Assembly: GCA_937900965.1 (NCBI GenBank)
Contig: CALCGJ010000090.1
Span: 1 to 49,158 of the forward strand
Source: an uncultured Bacteroidota bacterium
GTDB lineage: Bacteria; Bacteroidota; Bacteroidia; Bacteroidales; FEN-979
Direction: 5' to 3'
DNA: 49,158 nt
The notes under the pieces: model-generated
What the model saw: the letters and a program-made list of their open reading frames with translations, nothing else
Databases searched by the model: none
What the model was told of the DNA's origin: nothing
Shown here: positions 34,129 through 41,982 of the stretch, piece after piece
How positions within the stretch are numbered: position 1 is the first letter of the stretch
Layout of the letters: each line of letters starts with the position of its first letter
Position numbers and translations under genes: made by a program

Positions 34129-34884
34129 ATGAGCAACTCTACCTTTTATCTCATTGTGTATGTATGGATAGCGATCGCGTTGATAATTTTTCCAATCGTT
34201 TTACGAATAACTGCACCCTACGGGCGCCACACGTCAAAACAATGGGGAATGCTTATCAGCAACAGGGTTGGATGGATTATCATGGAATCTCCCGCATTGT
34301 TGGTTTTTGCCGGCCTGTTTCTGTTTGGTTCTGCGAAGCATAACGTTGTGACCTGGCTATTTTTTGGATTTTGGGTCTTCCACTATATCAACCGCACCGT
34401 TATTTTCCCTTTCCGGTTGCGAACAACCGGGAAGCAAATACCTCTGGCTATTGTGTTTATGGCATTGGGATTCAATTTTGTGAATGCTTTCATCAATGGA
34501 TATTACCTGGGCTCTCTTGCCTCCTATCCTATCTCGTGGATGACAGATCCACGATTTATTATCGGCATCATCATGTTTGTGGGTGGAATGGTGATCAACT
34601 GGCAATCTGATGATATCCTGATCCATCTGCGGCGACCCGGTCAAACAGGTTATGTCATTCCACAGAAAGGGCTATTTAAGTATATCTCGTGTCCTAACCA
34701 TTTTAGTGAGATTATTGAATGGTTTGGATTTGCCATGATGACATGGTGTGCACCAGCGCTTGCTTTTGCCATCTGGACTCTTGTGAATCTTCTTCCACGC
34801 GCCTTGCACCATCATAAATGGTACAAATCTACCTTTCCGGATTATCCTTCAAATCGAAAGGCGTTGATTCCTTTCATCCTTTAG
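34129..34884 (+). CDS. Steroid 5-alpha-reductase-like membrane enzyme
   Basis: A 251-residue protein with about seven hydrophobic helices. Signature segments match the SRD5A family: HYINRTVIFPFRLR, the NADPH-site region GYVIPQKGLFKYISCPNHFSEIIEWFGFA (PN-[HY]-x-E-IxEW), and the C-terminal RALHHHKWYKSTFPDYP. Eukaryotic and gut-bacterial members reduce the delta-4 double bond of 3-oxosteroids with NADPH; other bacterial homologues have unknown substrates. It follows the SDR by 11 nt, so both are likely co-expressed. I am confident of the family, not of the substrate. Confidence 0.87.
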   Translation: MSNSTFYLIVYVWIAIALIIFPIVLRITAPYGRHTSKQWGMLISNRVGWIIMESPALLVFAGLFLFGSAKHNVVTWLFFGFWVFHYINRTVIFPFRLRTTGKQIPLAIVFMALGFNFVNAFINGYYLGSLASYPISWMTDPRFIIGIIMFVGGMVINWQSDDILIHLRRPGQTGYVIPQKGLFKYISCPNHFSEIIEWFGFAMMTWCAPALAFAIWTLVNLLPRALHHHKWYKSTFPDYPSNRKALIPFIL

Positions 34885-34928
34885 TAGAGAAAATTTGGTC
34901 CTTCAGCAATAAACCGTCTCATTTTACG

Positions 34929-34936
34929 TAAATTTG
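34929..34936 (+). promoter_or_regulatory. -7 promoter box TAAATTTG of the lipoprotein gene
   Basis: TAAATTTG matches TAnnTTTG and lies 37 nt before the ATG at 34974. Confidence 0.45.
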
Positions 34937-34973
34937 GATACGAAATCAATTGTTTCAACTCAAAGATATTTAT

Positions 34974-35885
34974 ATGAAAAAATCAACTTTCATGATAGCT
35001 GCGATATTACTTGCAGTTATAACAATTTTCTCCTCTTGTAAAAAAAAGGATGAACCCGCTCCTCCCAATGTGCTCTTTTCATTCGCACTTACGGATGGAG
35101 GCGGTTTTGTTTCCGGGGATGTCACACTAAAAACAGGAGAACAGTTTAAGGTGGGGATTACTGCATTTGCCGGTACAGGTAATACCCTTACACGGTTCGA
35201 GGTTATCCGAAAAATTGATAAACCAAGTTATGTACTTGACTCAACATTAAATTCAACCTCCCTGAATTTCGATTTTCTGGGAATTGCCAATGATGAAGTA
35301 ATAGAGGAAAACTGGAGGTTTAAAATTACGCAGAGCAACGGAGACACGCTTGAAAAAACCTTTGTTGTTACCACAGAACCCAGTATGGGCCCTATTTATA
35401 CATATGACCAACGTATCCTGGGCGCATTTGAGAATGCTAATGGCAGTTCATTTGCCTCCTCTGACGGAACTATCTATGATATCCCTGATGCAAAGGTCAA
35501 TGCAGCAAAGATAGACTGGCTCTATTATTATGGAACTGCAGATTTTGCTACGTTGGCATCTCCTGATGATGACGGAGCAGCTCATGTGTTTACAGATGGA
35601 GGTACCTATGAGAATCCTGGCCCGAATGCACTGCTTAACTGGTCTCCCAGAAACGCAACCCGTTTTATAACAATCCTATATACCGTTGACTGGGATGCTA
35701 TTGAGACTGATACTCAGCTCTTTATCCTAACCCAGGGGGCAACTGAGACAATGGCCAATTCCCTGAAGCCCGGATATTTCGTTGCTTTTGTTACTGCAAA
35801 CGGGAAAAGAGGAATAATCCGAATCAATGCAGTTAATGCAGGAGAAGCAGGCGAGATTGATATATCTGTCAAAGTTCAACAATAG
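34974..35885 (+). CDS. Lipoprotein of unknown function
   Basis: From the ATG at 34974 it has 303 residues: lipoprotein signal MKKSTFMIAAILLAVITIF then SSC with the lipidated Cys at 22, followed by KKKDEPAPP. The rest is rich in beta-strand patterns (GGGFVSGDVTLKTGEQFKVG; TRFEVIRKIDKP), suggesting an Ig- or sandwich-like N-terminal domain and a second domain with DAKVNAAKIDWLYYYG. I recognise the type (Bacteroidota surface or periplasmic lipoprotein) but no family. The longer frame from a TTG at 34950 is unlikely. Confidence 0.8.
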   Translation: MKKSTFMIAAILLAVITIFSSCKKKDEPAPPNVLFSFALTDGGGFVSGDVTLKTGEQFKVGITAFAGTGNTLTRFEVIRKIDKPSYVLDSTLNSTSLNFDFLGIANDEVIEENWRFKITQSNGDTLEKTFVVTTEPSMGPIYTYDQRILGAFENANGSSFASSDGTIYDIPDAKVNAAKIDWLYYYGTADFATLASPDDDGAAHVFTDGGTYENPGPNALLNWSPRNATRFITILYTVDWDAIETDTQLFILTQGATETMANSLKPGYFVAFVTANGKRGIIRINAVNAGEAGEIDISVKVQQ

Positions 35886-35903
35886 GATTATTCGTATCCT
35901 TAT

Positions 35904-35947
35904 AAAAACCGTGATGGGAACCCTGTCTGGCCGACAGAATTCCCATC
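35904..35947 (-). terminator. Intrinsic terminator of the candidate RNA
   Basis: GATGGGAA (35913-35920) pairs with TTCCCATC (35940-35947), and inside CTGTC (35923-35927) with GACAG (35933-35937). On the minus strand the stem is followed within five bases by TTTTT (35908-35904). There is no T-run on the plus side, so it ends a minus-strand transcript. Confidence 0.8.
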
Positions 35948-36218
35948 CAACATCCTTCCGGCCGTGGCCGTCTGGCGTGTCAAGCTACGGTTATTGTGGC
36001 TGACGATCTTTCCGGGTTACCCCTTTTTTTTCGTCCCGCTCTCTGTTTCAGTCCCTCTTGCGAGAGTTTATCCCGAGAGCGCCCTGATTATCTGACCTGT
36101 TACCCGAGCGAGTCTTGCGGATCCGCCTTTGTCCAGGCTTGGTTCTGGAGTGCTGTCCCCTTTCGGTTCCCGCTTTCACATCCCCAACTTCTCAATGGGC
36201 CTTTTATCCCTCACTTGC
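35904..36218 (-). ncRNA. Candidate structured non-coding RNA, class not recognised
   Basis: The minus strand has a full transcription unit: TTG (36255-36253), 21 nt, TATATTTG (36231-36224), then ~310 nt of G+C-rich sequence ending in a hairpin with a T-run. In this orientation there are GNRA tetraloops closed by stems: CTCTC-GCAA-GAGGG near 36067-36052 and CC-GAAA-GG near 36163. A 7-bp stem joins GAGAGCG (36075-36081) and CGCTCTC (36037-36043), enclosing the first. GGATCCGC and GGGGTAACCCGG suggest more stems. I found no hallmarks of tmRNA, RNase P, SRP RNA, 5S rRNA or group I/II introns. The 5' end is estimated from the promoter. Confidence 0.65.
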
Positions 36219-36223
36219 GAAAT

Positions 36224-36255
36224 CAAATATACACTAACTGCTATAGTGAAGTCAA
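36224..36255 (-). promoter_or_regulatory. Promoter of the candidate RNA
   Basis: On the minus strand TTG at 36255-36253 and TATATTTG at 36231-36224 are separated by 21 nt, a good Bacteroidota -33/-7 pair. There is no open reading frame immediately downstream on that strand. Confidence 0.65.
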
Positions 36256-36283
36256 CTTTTTCACTCGAATTGTATTCACAGGA

Positions 36284-36391
36284 TATTAACAAAATTATTA
36301 ACAAATTGTTAATAAGTCTCTGCTTCTAAAGTCCAGATTTAGAGTGATTTAAAAATTACAAGAGAATAGGGTGTTGAAAAGTTGTTAATAA
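36284..36391. repeat. Cluster of TTGTTAATA / TATTAACAA sites
   Basis: Sites at 36284-36292 (TATTAACAA), 36295-36304 (TTATTAACAA), 36306-36315 (TTGTTAATAA) and 36382-36391 (TTGTTAATAA). The middle two form a perfect 21-bp palindrome around one central A. They lie between the RNA promoter and the end of clpS. Confidence 0.65.
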
Positions 36392-36396
36392 CCTGT

Positions 36397-36672
36397 TTAT
36401 TTCTCAATCGAGACAGTCAATCCCCGGGTACTCATTTCATCGTGCATTGGTTTTAGCTCCTTGAAAATACCCTCTTTGATAGCACATTTTCCTTTGTAAT
36501 GAGCAATCCAGGCACATTGTTCAGCCTGTACAGGATCGTGACGGCAAACATCGATTAGTGCCTCAATAACGAAATCAAATGAATTGATGTCATCGTTAAA
36601 CAGGATCAATAGGCTTGCATTCTGAGCAACACTATCCTGATGTTTAACCGGTTTAACCTTTTCTTTGACCAT
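36397..36672 (-). CDS. clpS: ATP-dependent Clp protease adaptor ClpS
   Basis: A 91-residue adaptor that delivers N-end-rule substrates to a Clp ATPase. The core LLILFNDDINSFDFVIEAL, then QAEQCAWIAHYKGKCAIKEG, fits the Bacteroidota ClpS form with the substrate-pocket NDD/N motif. The N-terminal ~20 residues (KEKVKPVKHQDSVAQ) are a flexible tail. It is monocistronic, divergent from the Nudix gene. The only class I Clp ATPase seen in the window is ClpC, a likely partner. Confidence 0.93.
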   Translation of the reverse strand: MVKEKVKPVKHQDSVAQNASLLILFNDDINSFDFVIEALIDVCRHDPVQAEQCAWIAHYKGKCAIKEGIFKELKPMHDEMSTRGLTVSIEK

Positions 36673-36745
36673 GAATACTATTTGGATTGCACAATTATAC
36701 TAATTTTTCATGATCAAATCGTAATTTAGAAAAAAAATTCGCAGA

Positions 36746-37381
36746 ATGCTATTTGATCAATTCATTTCAGCTGTTTCCGATTCTTTATCCCGGCCACTTC
36801 CTGGCATCAAGGCTCAGGTAATAATGTCATCGATGAAAAGGGTGCATGAATTACTGGGTACCACCTCTACCGAAAAGGCAAAACCCAGCAGTGTATTATT
36901 ATTGTTGTATCCTGTAGGTGAAGAGGTCTTTATCGTATTCATACAACGGCCTGACTACGGGGGTGTTCACTCTGGTCAAATCAGTTTCCCCGGAGGCAAA
37001 TGGGAGCCGGAGGACATGGATCTGAGTTCAACTGCATTACGTGAGTCTAAGGAGGAGGTTGGAATTATTCCGGAGAGAGTGAGGATTCTCGGCAAGTTAT
37101 CGGAGCTCTATATCCCACCCAGCAGGTACCTGGTCTCTCCATTTGTAGCCTATTGCTCAGCCAGACCTGATTTTGAAAAAGCTCCGGATGAAGTTAAGGA
37201 GATCATCGAAGTGAACATTCGTGACCTGTTCAGAGAAAATGCTTACCAGGTAACAAAGCATAAAATCGGTCTGGGTATTCGTATTAAAGCACCTGCTTAT
37301 GTTGTAGACGGACACACAATCTGGGGGGCTACTGCAATGATCCTGAGTGAGTTTAAAGAAATGATCAAGGAGTATTTATGA
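36746..37381 (+). CDS. Nudix hydrolase, CoA pyrophosphatase (NudL-like)
   Basis: A 211-residue Nudix protein. The box at about residues 83-107 reads GGKWEPEDMDLSSTALRESK followed by EEVGI, with the preceding HSGQISFPGG that marks the CoA-pyrophosphatase (UPF0035/NudL) group. These enzymes cleave CoA and its derivatives to 4'-phosphopantetheine and 3',5'-ADP. It overlaps the convergent OsmC gene by 6 nt. Only a poor promoter match (TAATTTAG at about 36723) is visible. Confidence 0.9.
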   Translation: MLFDQFISAVSDSLSRPLPGIKAQVIMSSMKRVHELLGTTSTEKAKPSSVLLLLYPVGEEVFIVFIQRPDYGGVHSGQISFPGGKWEPEDMDLSSTALRESKEEVGIIPERVRILGKLSELYIPPSRYLVSPFVAYCSARPDFEKAPDEVKEIIEVNIRDLFRENAYQVTKHKIGLGIRIKAPAYVVDGHTIWGATAMILSEFKEMIKEYL

Positions 37382-37810
37382 ATTTATCAATTGAATTTCC
37401 CACGAAATATCACAAGATTTGCGTAACATAGCATTAACTCCGCAGTAGTTCTCGGTGGAGAGCTCAATAGCTCGTTTGATTTTATCAATTACAGCTTCGT
37501 TGCCTTCAAAGTTTTCTCCTGAAAACAGGTAAATCAGATGGATCTTATGATAGTATTTCGGGTGAGTATCCGTCATCTCTGCATTTATCTGAATCCGGAA
37601 TTCCTCAAAAGCAAGACGCTTTTTAGTAAGTATAGATACAACATCCATTCCTGTACATCCGGCGAGGGAAGTTAGAATCATTGGTTTAGGCCTTGGACCA
37701 AAGCCACTCCCACCATGGTCGGGACTGGCATCCATCCGAACAGGGAGATCATCAATAGTAGCTTCAAAGGCCATTTGCCCCATCCATCTGGTTTCCACAG
37801 ATTCATTCAT
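37376..37810 (-). CDS. OsmC family protein
   Basis: From the ATG at 37810 it has 144 residues (a TTG two codons earlier is the longer option). The two redox-active cysteines of the OsmC/Ohr fold are seen in SLAGCTGMDV and ENYCGVNAML, and the N-terminal PDHGGSGFGPRPKPMILTSL is typical of the YhfA-like OsmC branch. OsmC proteins reduce organic hydroperoxides; for this branch the substrate is not established. It starts 10 nt after the BtuG-like gene, so it may be the last cistron of the surface uptake operon. Confidence 0.9.
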   Translation of the reverse strand: MNESVETRWMGQMAFEATIDDLPVRMDASPDHGGSGFGPRPKPMILTSLAGCTGMDVVSILTKKRLAFEEFRIQINAEMTDTHPKYYHKIHLIYLFSGENFEGNEAVIDKIKRAIELSTENYCGVNAMLRKSCDISWEIQLINS

Positions 37811-37820
37811 AATCAAAAGT

Positions 37821-38957
37821 TTAGTTAATCGATTTGCGATTTCGGGTTTCGCTGAAACAGAAAGAGCCTGGAATTCTGCCTGTTTCCCAGGTGTGAATCA
37901 GAATTCCGTTTGATGAGGAGAATTGGAATGCAATGCCATCCTGAACATAGTCAATGGCATCGGAGGCGTAGATAGTTCCGTCAATAGGATGAATAGCCAA
38001 TCCATAGAACAGATGGCCCCCGGATGAGATCAACGGTTGGGACGGTAGTTGGGCTGCAGTCACCGGCATCTGGAAGATTCCATTCTGAAGGTAGTAAATA
38101 GTATCACCGGTAGGATTGATATTCAAGCGGCTGGGAATATCAGTACCGGGGAAGGAGAATGCTTTTTCAACCTGTCGCAGGTCAGGATTTACACGGATCA
38201 GGACCGGGGCAGAAAATCCGTCCCAACCCCCTGAACATAAAACCCACAATTTTAACTTCTTGTCAATAACGATGCCTACAGGTTCAGTGGCCGTCTGAAT
38301 GCTGTCAACAATTACATCTGTTTCTGTATCCAGAATGAGGAGTTTAGCTTTCCGTTTTGAACTTGGTTCGCTAAAGGTCCCGATGCAGGTAAGAAACATA
38401 TACTGATTATACTTAACCATCCCTTCTGTCCACTCCGGGGTTTTGATAGTTTTGGTGATGGTCAGGGTTCTCAGATCAACAACAGAGATATCTTTGTAAA
38501 GGTTCGTGACATATGCTTTTGTCGAATCAACGAATTCAATATACCTGGGAGAGTTAAACCCATCAATGCTTTTAATTATCTTAAAATCAGTTAGATCCAC
38601 CACCTCAACCCGGTTTGAAGCATTGACAACAATATAGCCGCGGTTATTCATCACCTTCATGGATTGGGCTACATCCCCCAATGGACGGTTGTTGGCTTGC
38701 TGGAAGATATGCTGATAAGGCGTGCCGGTTTCATTATCGACATATGTAACAGAGGCATTTCCCCAGTTGAAGTTGCCTTCATTGACAATAAAAAATCCTG
38801 TAGTGTAACTGGATGAATCACCAGGAGGAGGGTCAACGGGACCTATCGATGGACGAATAGGATCTTTGCTGCAAGAAGAAATTACGAAAATTAACACACC
38901 GAGTACAAGGGCTTGAGATAAGGGTGTGATTCTATTCAAGTTAGTTTTGATATTCAC
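37821..38957 (-). CDS. Surface lipoprotein beta-propeller (YncE/DUF5074-like, BtuG-like)
   Basis: From GTG at 38957 the protein has 378 residues: a lipoprotein signal ending FVISSC (Cys29), followed by SKDP, an acidic/lysine context like the Bacteroidota surface export signal. The rest repeats ~45-residue propeller blades (GYIVVNASNRVEVVDLTDFK; KAYVTNLYKDISVVDLRTL; KLWVLCSGGW). Opening at 39041 would overlap the receptor gene by 47 nt, so the GTG is preferred. In Bacteroides the propeller lipoprotein BtuG captures cobalamin and sits on BtuB; position next to a BtuB-like receptor suggests the same here (inference). Confidence 0.82.
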   Translation of the reverse strand: MNIKTNLNRITPLSQALVLGVLIFVISSCSKDPIRPSIGPVDPPPGDSSSYTTGFFIVNEGNFNWGNASVTYVDNETGTPYQHIFQQANNRPLGDVAQSMKVMNNRGYIVVNASNRVEVVDLTDFKIIKSIDGFNSPRYIEFVDSTKAYVTNLYKDISVVDLRTLTITKTIKTPEWTEGMVKYNQYMFLTCIGTFSEPSSKRKAKLLILDTETDVIVDSIQTATEPVGIVIDKKLKLWVLCSGGWDGFSAPVLIRVNPDLRQVEKAFSFPGTDIPSRLNINPTGDTIYYLQNGIFQMPVTAAQLPSQPLISSGGHLFYGLAIHPIDGTIYASDAIDYVQDGIAFQFSSSNGILIHTWETGRIPGSFCFSETRNRKSIN

Positions 38958-38994
38958 TTTTTGATATTCACTGAATAAGATCTTACAAAATAAC

Positions 38995-40935
38995 TTATTG
39001 ACTTGATTTTCTGCTAAAACTACCCCTGATTGTAATTCCAAAATTTCTGCCGGGCATAGGGCGGTAAGCTATTGATTGATAGTCAAGATCAAATAAATTG
39101 TTTATTTCAATTTGTAAAGATAAATTAAAATCTTTCAGTTGAAAACTTTTCCCCAAAAAGATATTAGATAAATTATACCCTGGCATGTATTCTGTATTCT
39201 CTTTTCCAAGATACCTGCGGCCTGTGAAATTGAATAGGTAGGAAAAGTAGAATCTATTCCGCTCCAATCTAATGGAGGCATTCAATGTGTGTACTGGCGT
39301 GTATATCAGCTGCTTACCGAATGATGAACCATTTGGGTTTATCTCTTTCTGGTAAGTTGCTTTACAAAAATTATACGTCACATTCAGGTCAAGGTTACTT
39401 TTCCAGTATGCGAATGTGGAATTAATTCCCGCTTCTATACCCCGTGATGCCACCTCACTGATATTTTCCGGTATCCAGATTGCGCTGCTGGCGCTTGAAG
39501 GTGACCATACAATCATATCCTGAATCAACAAATAGTATCCAGTCAATTCAGCTTCAAGGAAAAAGCGCTTCGAGTTATTTAACCAATTCCAGGTAATGCC
39601 GCCTTCGGCTCCATAACTAAGTTCAGGCAATAACTCAGGATTGCCCCATGTTTCCCAGTACAGATCGTTCAGGGAGGGATATCGGTAATTTCTTGAAAGG
39701 TTTGCTGAAAGGGAAAGGTTAATCTTACTGAATGGTTTGTATTCAACACCGATTGCCGGGATGAAAGGCATCAGTTTCCCGTCAACAACTTCTGCTCTTG
39801 CCAACCCCGACAAGGTTACTGCAGGAGTGACCTTGTATATCAATTCAATAAATCCAGCCAATACGTTTCTTTGCTTCTGGTTGTTGTATGCATCCGAATT
39901 GACCCAGTCATGGCTTAGATCCAACCCTGGTTTGACGGTGAGTCTTTTTATACCGATAATATCCAGCCGTATCCGGTTTGTAAAGGAATAATACTGATGC
40001 TCAGCATTGATACTATCATTTATGTAATGCAGGTAATCATTGATCAAAGATGATGAAATTTTAACGAACAGGCTTCTGTGAATATATGTATACTCTGCCA
40101 AACTACGTAGTGATTTATTTGTTTGATATTCAAGATGATCTGGCCTGATATTAGTATTCAATGGAGGAATCTCACGATTTGAGTAGTTATACCAGAAACG
40201 AGCTGAAATCAGATGTCGGTCTTTGATTTTGGCAAAGATATCCTGTGAAAACCCATATTGGGAATAAGATCCGTTGATTAATTTTTCGGTTTGTCCGGAG
40301 TAATCGTTGTAAAATGGGAAGTTGTTTTTAGCTGTTCCGAAGTTAGCCCGGGTATGAGACTGAAAATTCTTATTTCCAACTTCAGCATTCAACGTTGTAG
40401 TGTAATTATTGAAACTGGCAATCGTCTGAGATAGTGATACATGAAGAAAGTTATTCCAGTCTGGGTTGGTTTTCAGGTTAATAACTCCTCCAAATGCCCC
40501 ACTTGTTCTGCTCAGGCCCGATGCTCCATAAAGGATCTCTACACCCTGAAATTGAGCAACAGGTAATTGTGAAAGGTCAATCTGGCCGAGCATTGGGGAA
40601 TTAAGGGTAATCCCGTTCCATTCTATAATGGTATGATGGGCCGATGTTCCGCGGAAAGAAGGAGTAGCCAGGTTATTATTTCCATAAGATTTGATGAAAA
40701 TAGTAGAGTATTGTGCCAGGATTGTGCTGAGGTTAGCATCCAGTCGTGGTATCAGAATGGTAGAATCAAGCCGGACTCGCTTAAATCCCATGTTGTTGAC
40801 CGGGAAACTGGCCTTCACCTCTACCTCTCTTAGTTTGAGAGTATCTGATACATATTGTCCTGATGCTGTTGCATATCCAGATATAACAAGCAGCAGGAGA
40901 ACAGACCTTCGTAAGTGCTTTCCGTTTCCCGTCAA
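38995..40935 (-). CDS. TonB-dependent outer membrane receptor (BtuB-like)
   Basis: A 646-residue receptor: signal peptide (LLLLVISGYATASGQ), plug domain with LREVEVKASF, SFRGTSAHHTIIEWNGITLNSP cut here to its core RGTSAHHT, and VEILYGASGLSRTSGAFGGVINL; then a ~500-residue barrel with many FxY strands, ending FGITIRGSF. The size and absence of an N-terminal SusC-type extension place it with vitamin B12/iron-type receptors, not SusC. It lies between a T9SS surface protein and a BtuG-like propeller lipoprotein, within one operon. Cobalamin is the likely cargo; other corrinoids or chelates are possible. Confidence 0.87.
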   Translation of the reverse strand: MTGNGKHLRRSVLLLLVISGYATASGQYVSDTLKLREVEVKASFPVNNMGFKRVRLDSTILIPRLDANLSTILAQYSTIFIKSYGNNNLATPSFRGTSAHHTIIEWNGITLNSPMLGQIDLSQLPVAQFQGVEILYGASGLSRTSGAFGGVINLKTNPDWNNFLHVSLSQTIASFNNYTTTLNAEVGNKNFQSHTRANFGTAKNNFPFYNDYSGQTEKLINGSYSQYGFSQDIFAKIKDRHLISARFWYNYSNREIPPLNTNIRPDHLEYQTNKSLRSLAEYTYIHRSLFVKISSSLINDYLHYINDSINAEHQYYSFTNRIRLDIIGIKRLTVKPGLDLSHDWVNSDAYNNQKQRNVLAGFIELIYKVTPAVTLSGLARAEVVDGKLMPFIPAIGVEYKPFSKINLSLSANLSRNYRYPSLNDLYWETWGNPELLPELSYGAEGGITWNWLNNSKRFFLEAELTGYYLLIQDMIVWSPSSASSAIWIPENISEVASRGIEAGINSTFAYWKSNLDLNVTYNFCKATYQKEINPNGSSFGKQLIYTPVHTLNASIRLERNRFYFSYLFNFTGRRYLGKENTEYMPGYNLSNIFLGKSFQLKDFNLSLQIEINNLFDLDYQSIAYRPMPGRNFGITIRGSFSRKSSQ

Positions 40936-40953
40936 TGTTTCACTTTCTGCTAA

Positions 40954-41949
40954 CTAGTATTTGATGAACTTCCGGTTTATTTTTGTTCCATCCTGAAGGG
41001 TAAATACGGCAATGTAAAGACCAGGCGGGTAGTCAGACATATCCAATTCTGCATGTTTGTCAATTGGTTTATCCGATACGAAGACCTTCCCGACTGGATC
41101 AAGAATGGAAAGATGAACGGAAGAATTAACGGTATGTTCAATTCTTAACTTATGATAAACGGGGTTTGGATAGATCCGGATAGGAGTAATATGAATTGAA
41201 GCCGGAACCGCCAGAGGCTTTACATAGATAATGCCCACAGCATCCAGATCCAAACCACCGGTAAAGAATGGTGTTGGCCATGGATCGTTGATGATGTGCT
41301 CTTGTGAATCGAATGCCCTGTATCCTTCCAAAATACAACCACCAACGTCAATGATCCGAATATGTGTAACTGCAGAGCGATCAAGAGAGAGGCTGTCTTT
41401 GAGGTCAGAGAGATCGAACGGAGTGCCGTAAAAAACCCGGTATTTCCCGGCAAGGTTATGGATGTGTGTTGCATCAATCGTCCCGAAAGTTGATACCTGA
41501 GGTGATTCAGGAGTAAGCGACACGGATGGAAACCTGACGAAATTAATACCATTCGAACTAACTTCTACAAAACCAAGTTCAAGAAAATCGTCGCCCCATC
41601 CGTTTTCAAAAACAGCAAAATCAGGGCCTGTACTATCGAACATTGGAGCTGGAAGGGTCAATGTTGCCACTCCCCTGTCGCCCAAACTGATAACAAAATT
41701 ATCAGGAGGCCCTGTCGCATCTTCAGGAAAACCATAAGCAGGTTTATTTGAACCCTGATACATCTCATTGGTATCGACGAAATTAATATAGCCAAGTTCC
41801 ACGGTACAACCACTCGCCCATGTCTTGAAAGCTGAACTGTCCTGATACATAGCTGTGGTACCGGGTTGTCCGGCTGGTGGGGGATACTGTGCGTATAAAA
41901 TTTGTGTTGAAGCTGCAACAGCGATCAACATAAACATCCACTTTATCAT
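40954..41949 (-). CDS. T9SS-sorted surface protein of the uptake cluster
   Basis: A 331-residue exported protein (signal MFMLIAVAASTQILYAQ). The central domain has ISLGDRGVATLTLP, GPDFAVFENGWGDDFLELGFVEVSS cut to FAVFENGWG and FVEVSSNGINFVRFPS, and ITHIRIIDVGG, a pattern I recall from "cell surface proteins" encoded beside corrinoid receptors in Bacteroides and in other phyla with sorting tails. A T9SS tail follows (IYPNPVYHKLRIEH ... RKFIKY). It is 18 nt from the receptor gene. Probable role: surface accessory for ligand capture; not proven. Confidence 0.8.
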   Translation of the reverse strand: MIKWMFMLIAVAASTQILYAQYPPPAGQPGTTAMYQDSSAFKTWASGCTVELGYINFVDTNEMYQGSNKPAYGFPEDATGPPDNFVISLGDRGVATLTLPAPMFDSTGPDFAVFENGWGDDFLELGFVEVSSNGINFVRFPSVSLTPESPQVSTFGTIDATHIHNLAGKYRVFYGTPFDLSDLKDSLSLDRSAVTHIRIIDVGGCILEGYRAFDSQEHIINDPWPTPFFTGGLDLDAVGIIYVKPLAVPASIHITPIRIYPNPVYHKLRIEHTVNSSVHLSILDPVGKVFVSDKPIDKHAELDMSDYPPGLYIAVFTLQDGTKINRKFIKY

Positions 41950-41982
41950 AGGCTAAAATCAATGATTGAGCTACCTTCCTAC

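Larger units (their letters stand above)
35886..36396. other. 511-bp intergenic region containing an RNA gene and TTGTTAATA sites
   Basis: About 35905-36215 is clearly richer in G+C than its surroundings and forms the candidate RNA gene on the minus strand. 36232-36396 is AT-rich and carries four TATTAACAA/TTGTTAATA sites. An ORF of 97 codons at 35996-36289 reads the antisense of the RNA and has no protein-like features. Confidence 0.75.

Noticed and set aside
35996-36289. 97-codon plus-strand ORF in the G+C-rich island
   Set aside because: It reads antisense to the structured RNA candidate, has no start context and a composition (Ser, Pro, Cys, Leu) typical of non-coding GC-rich DNA.
36284-36391. 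Chromosome origin (oriC)
   Set aside because: The sites differ from the DnaA box at two positions and none of the usual origin neighbours is present; kept only as a motif cluster.
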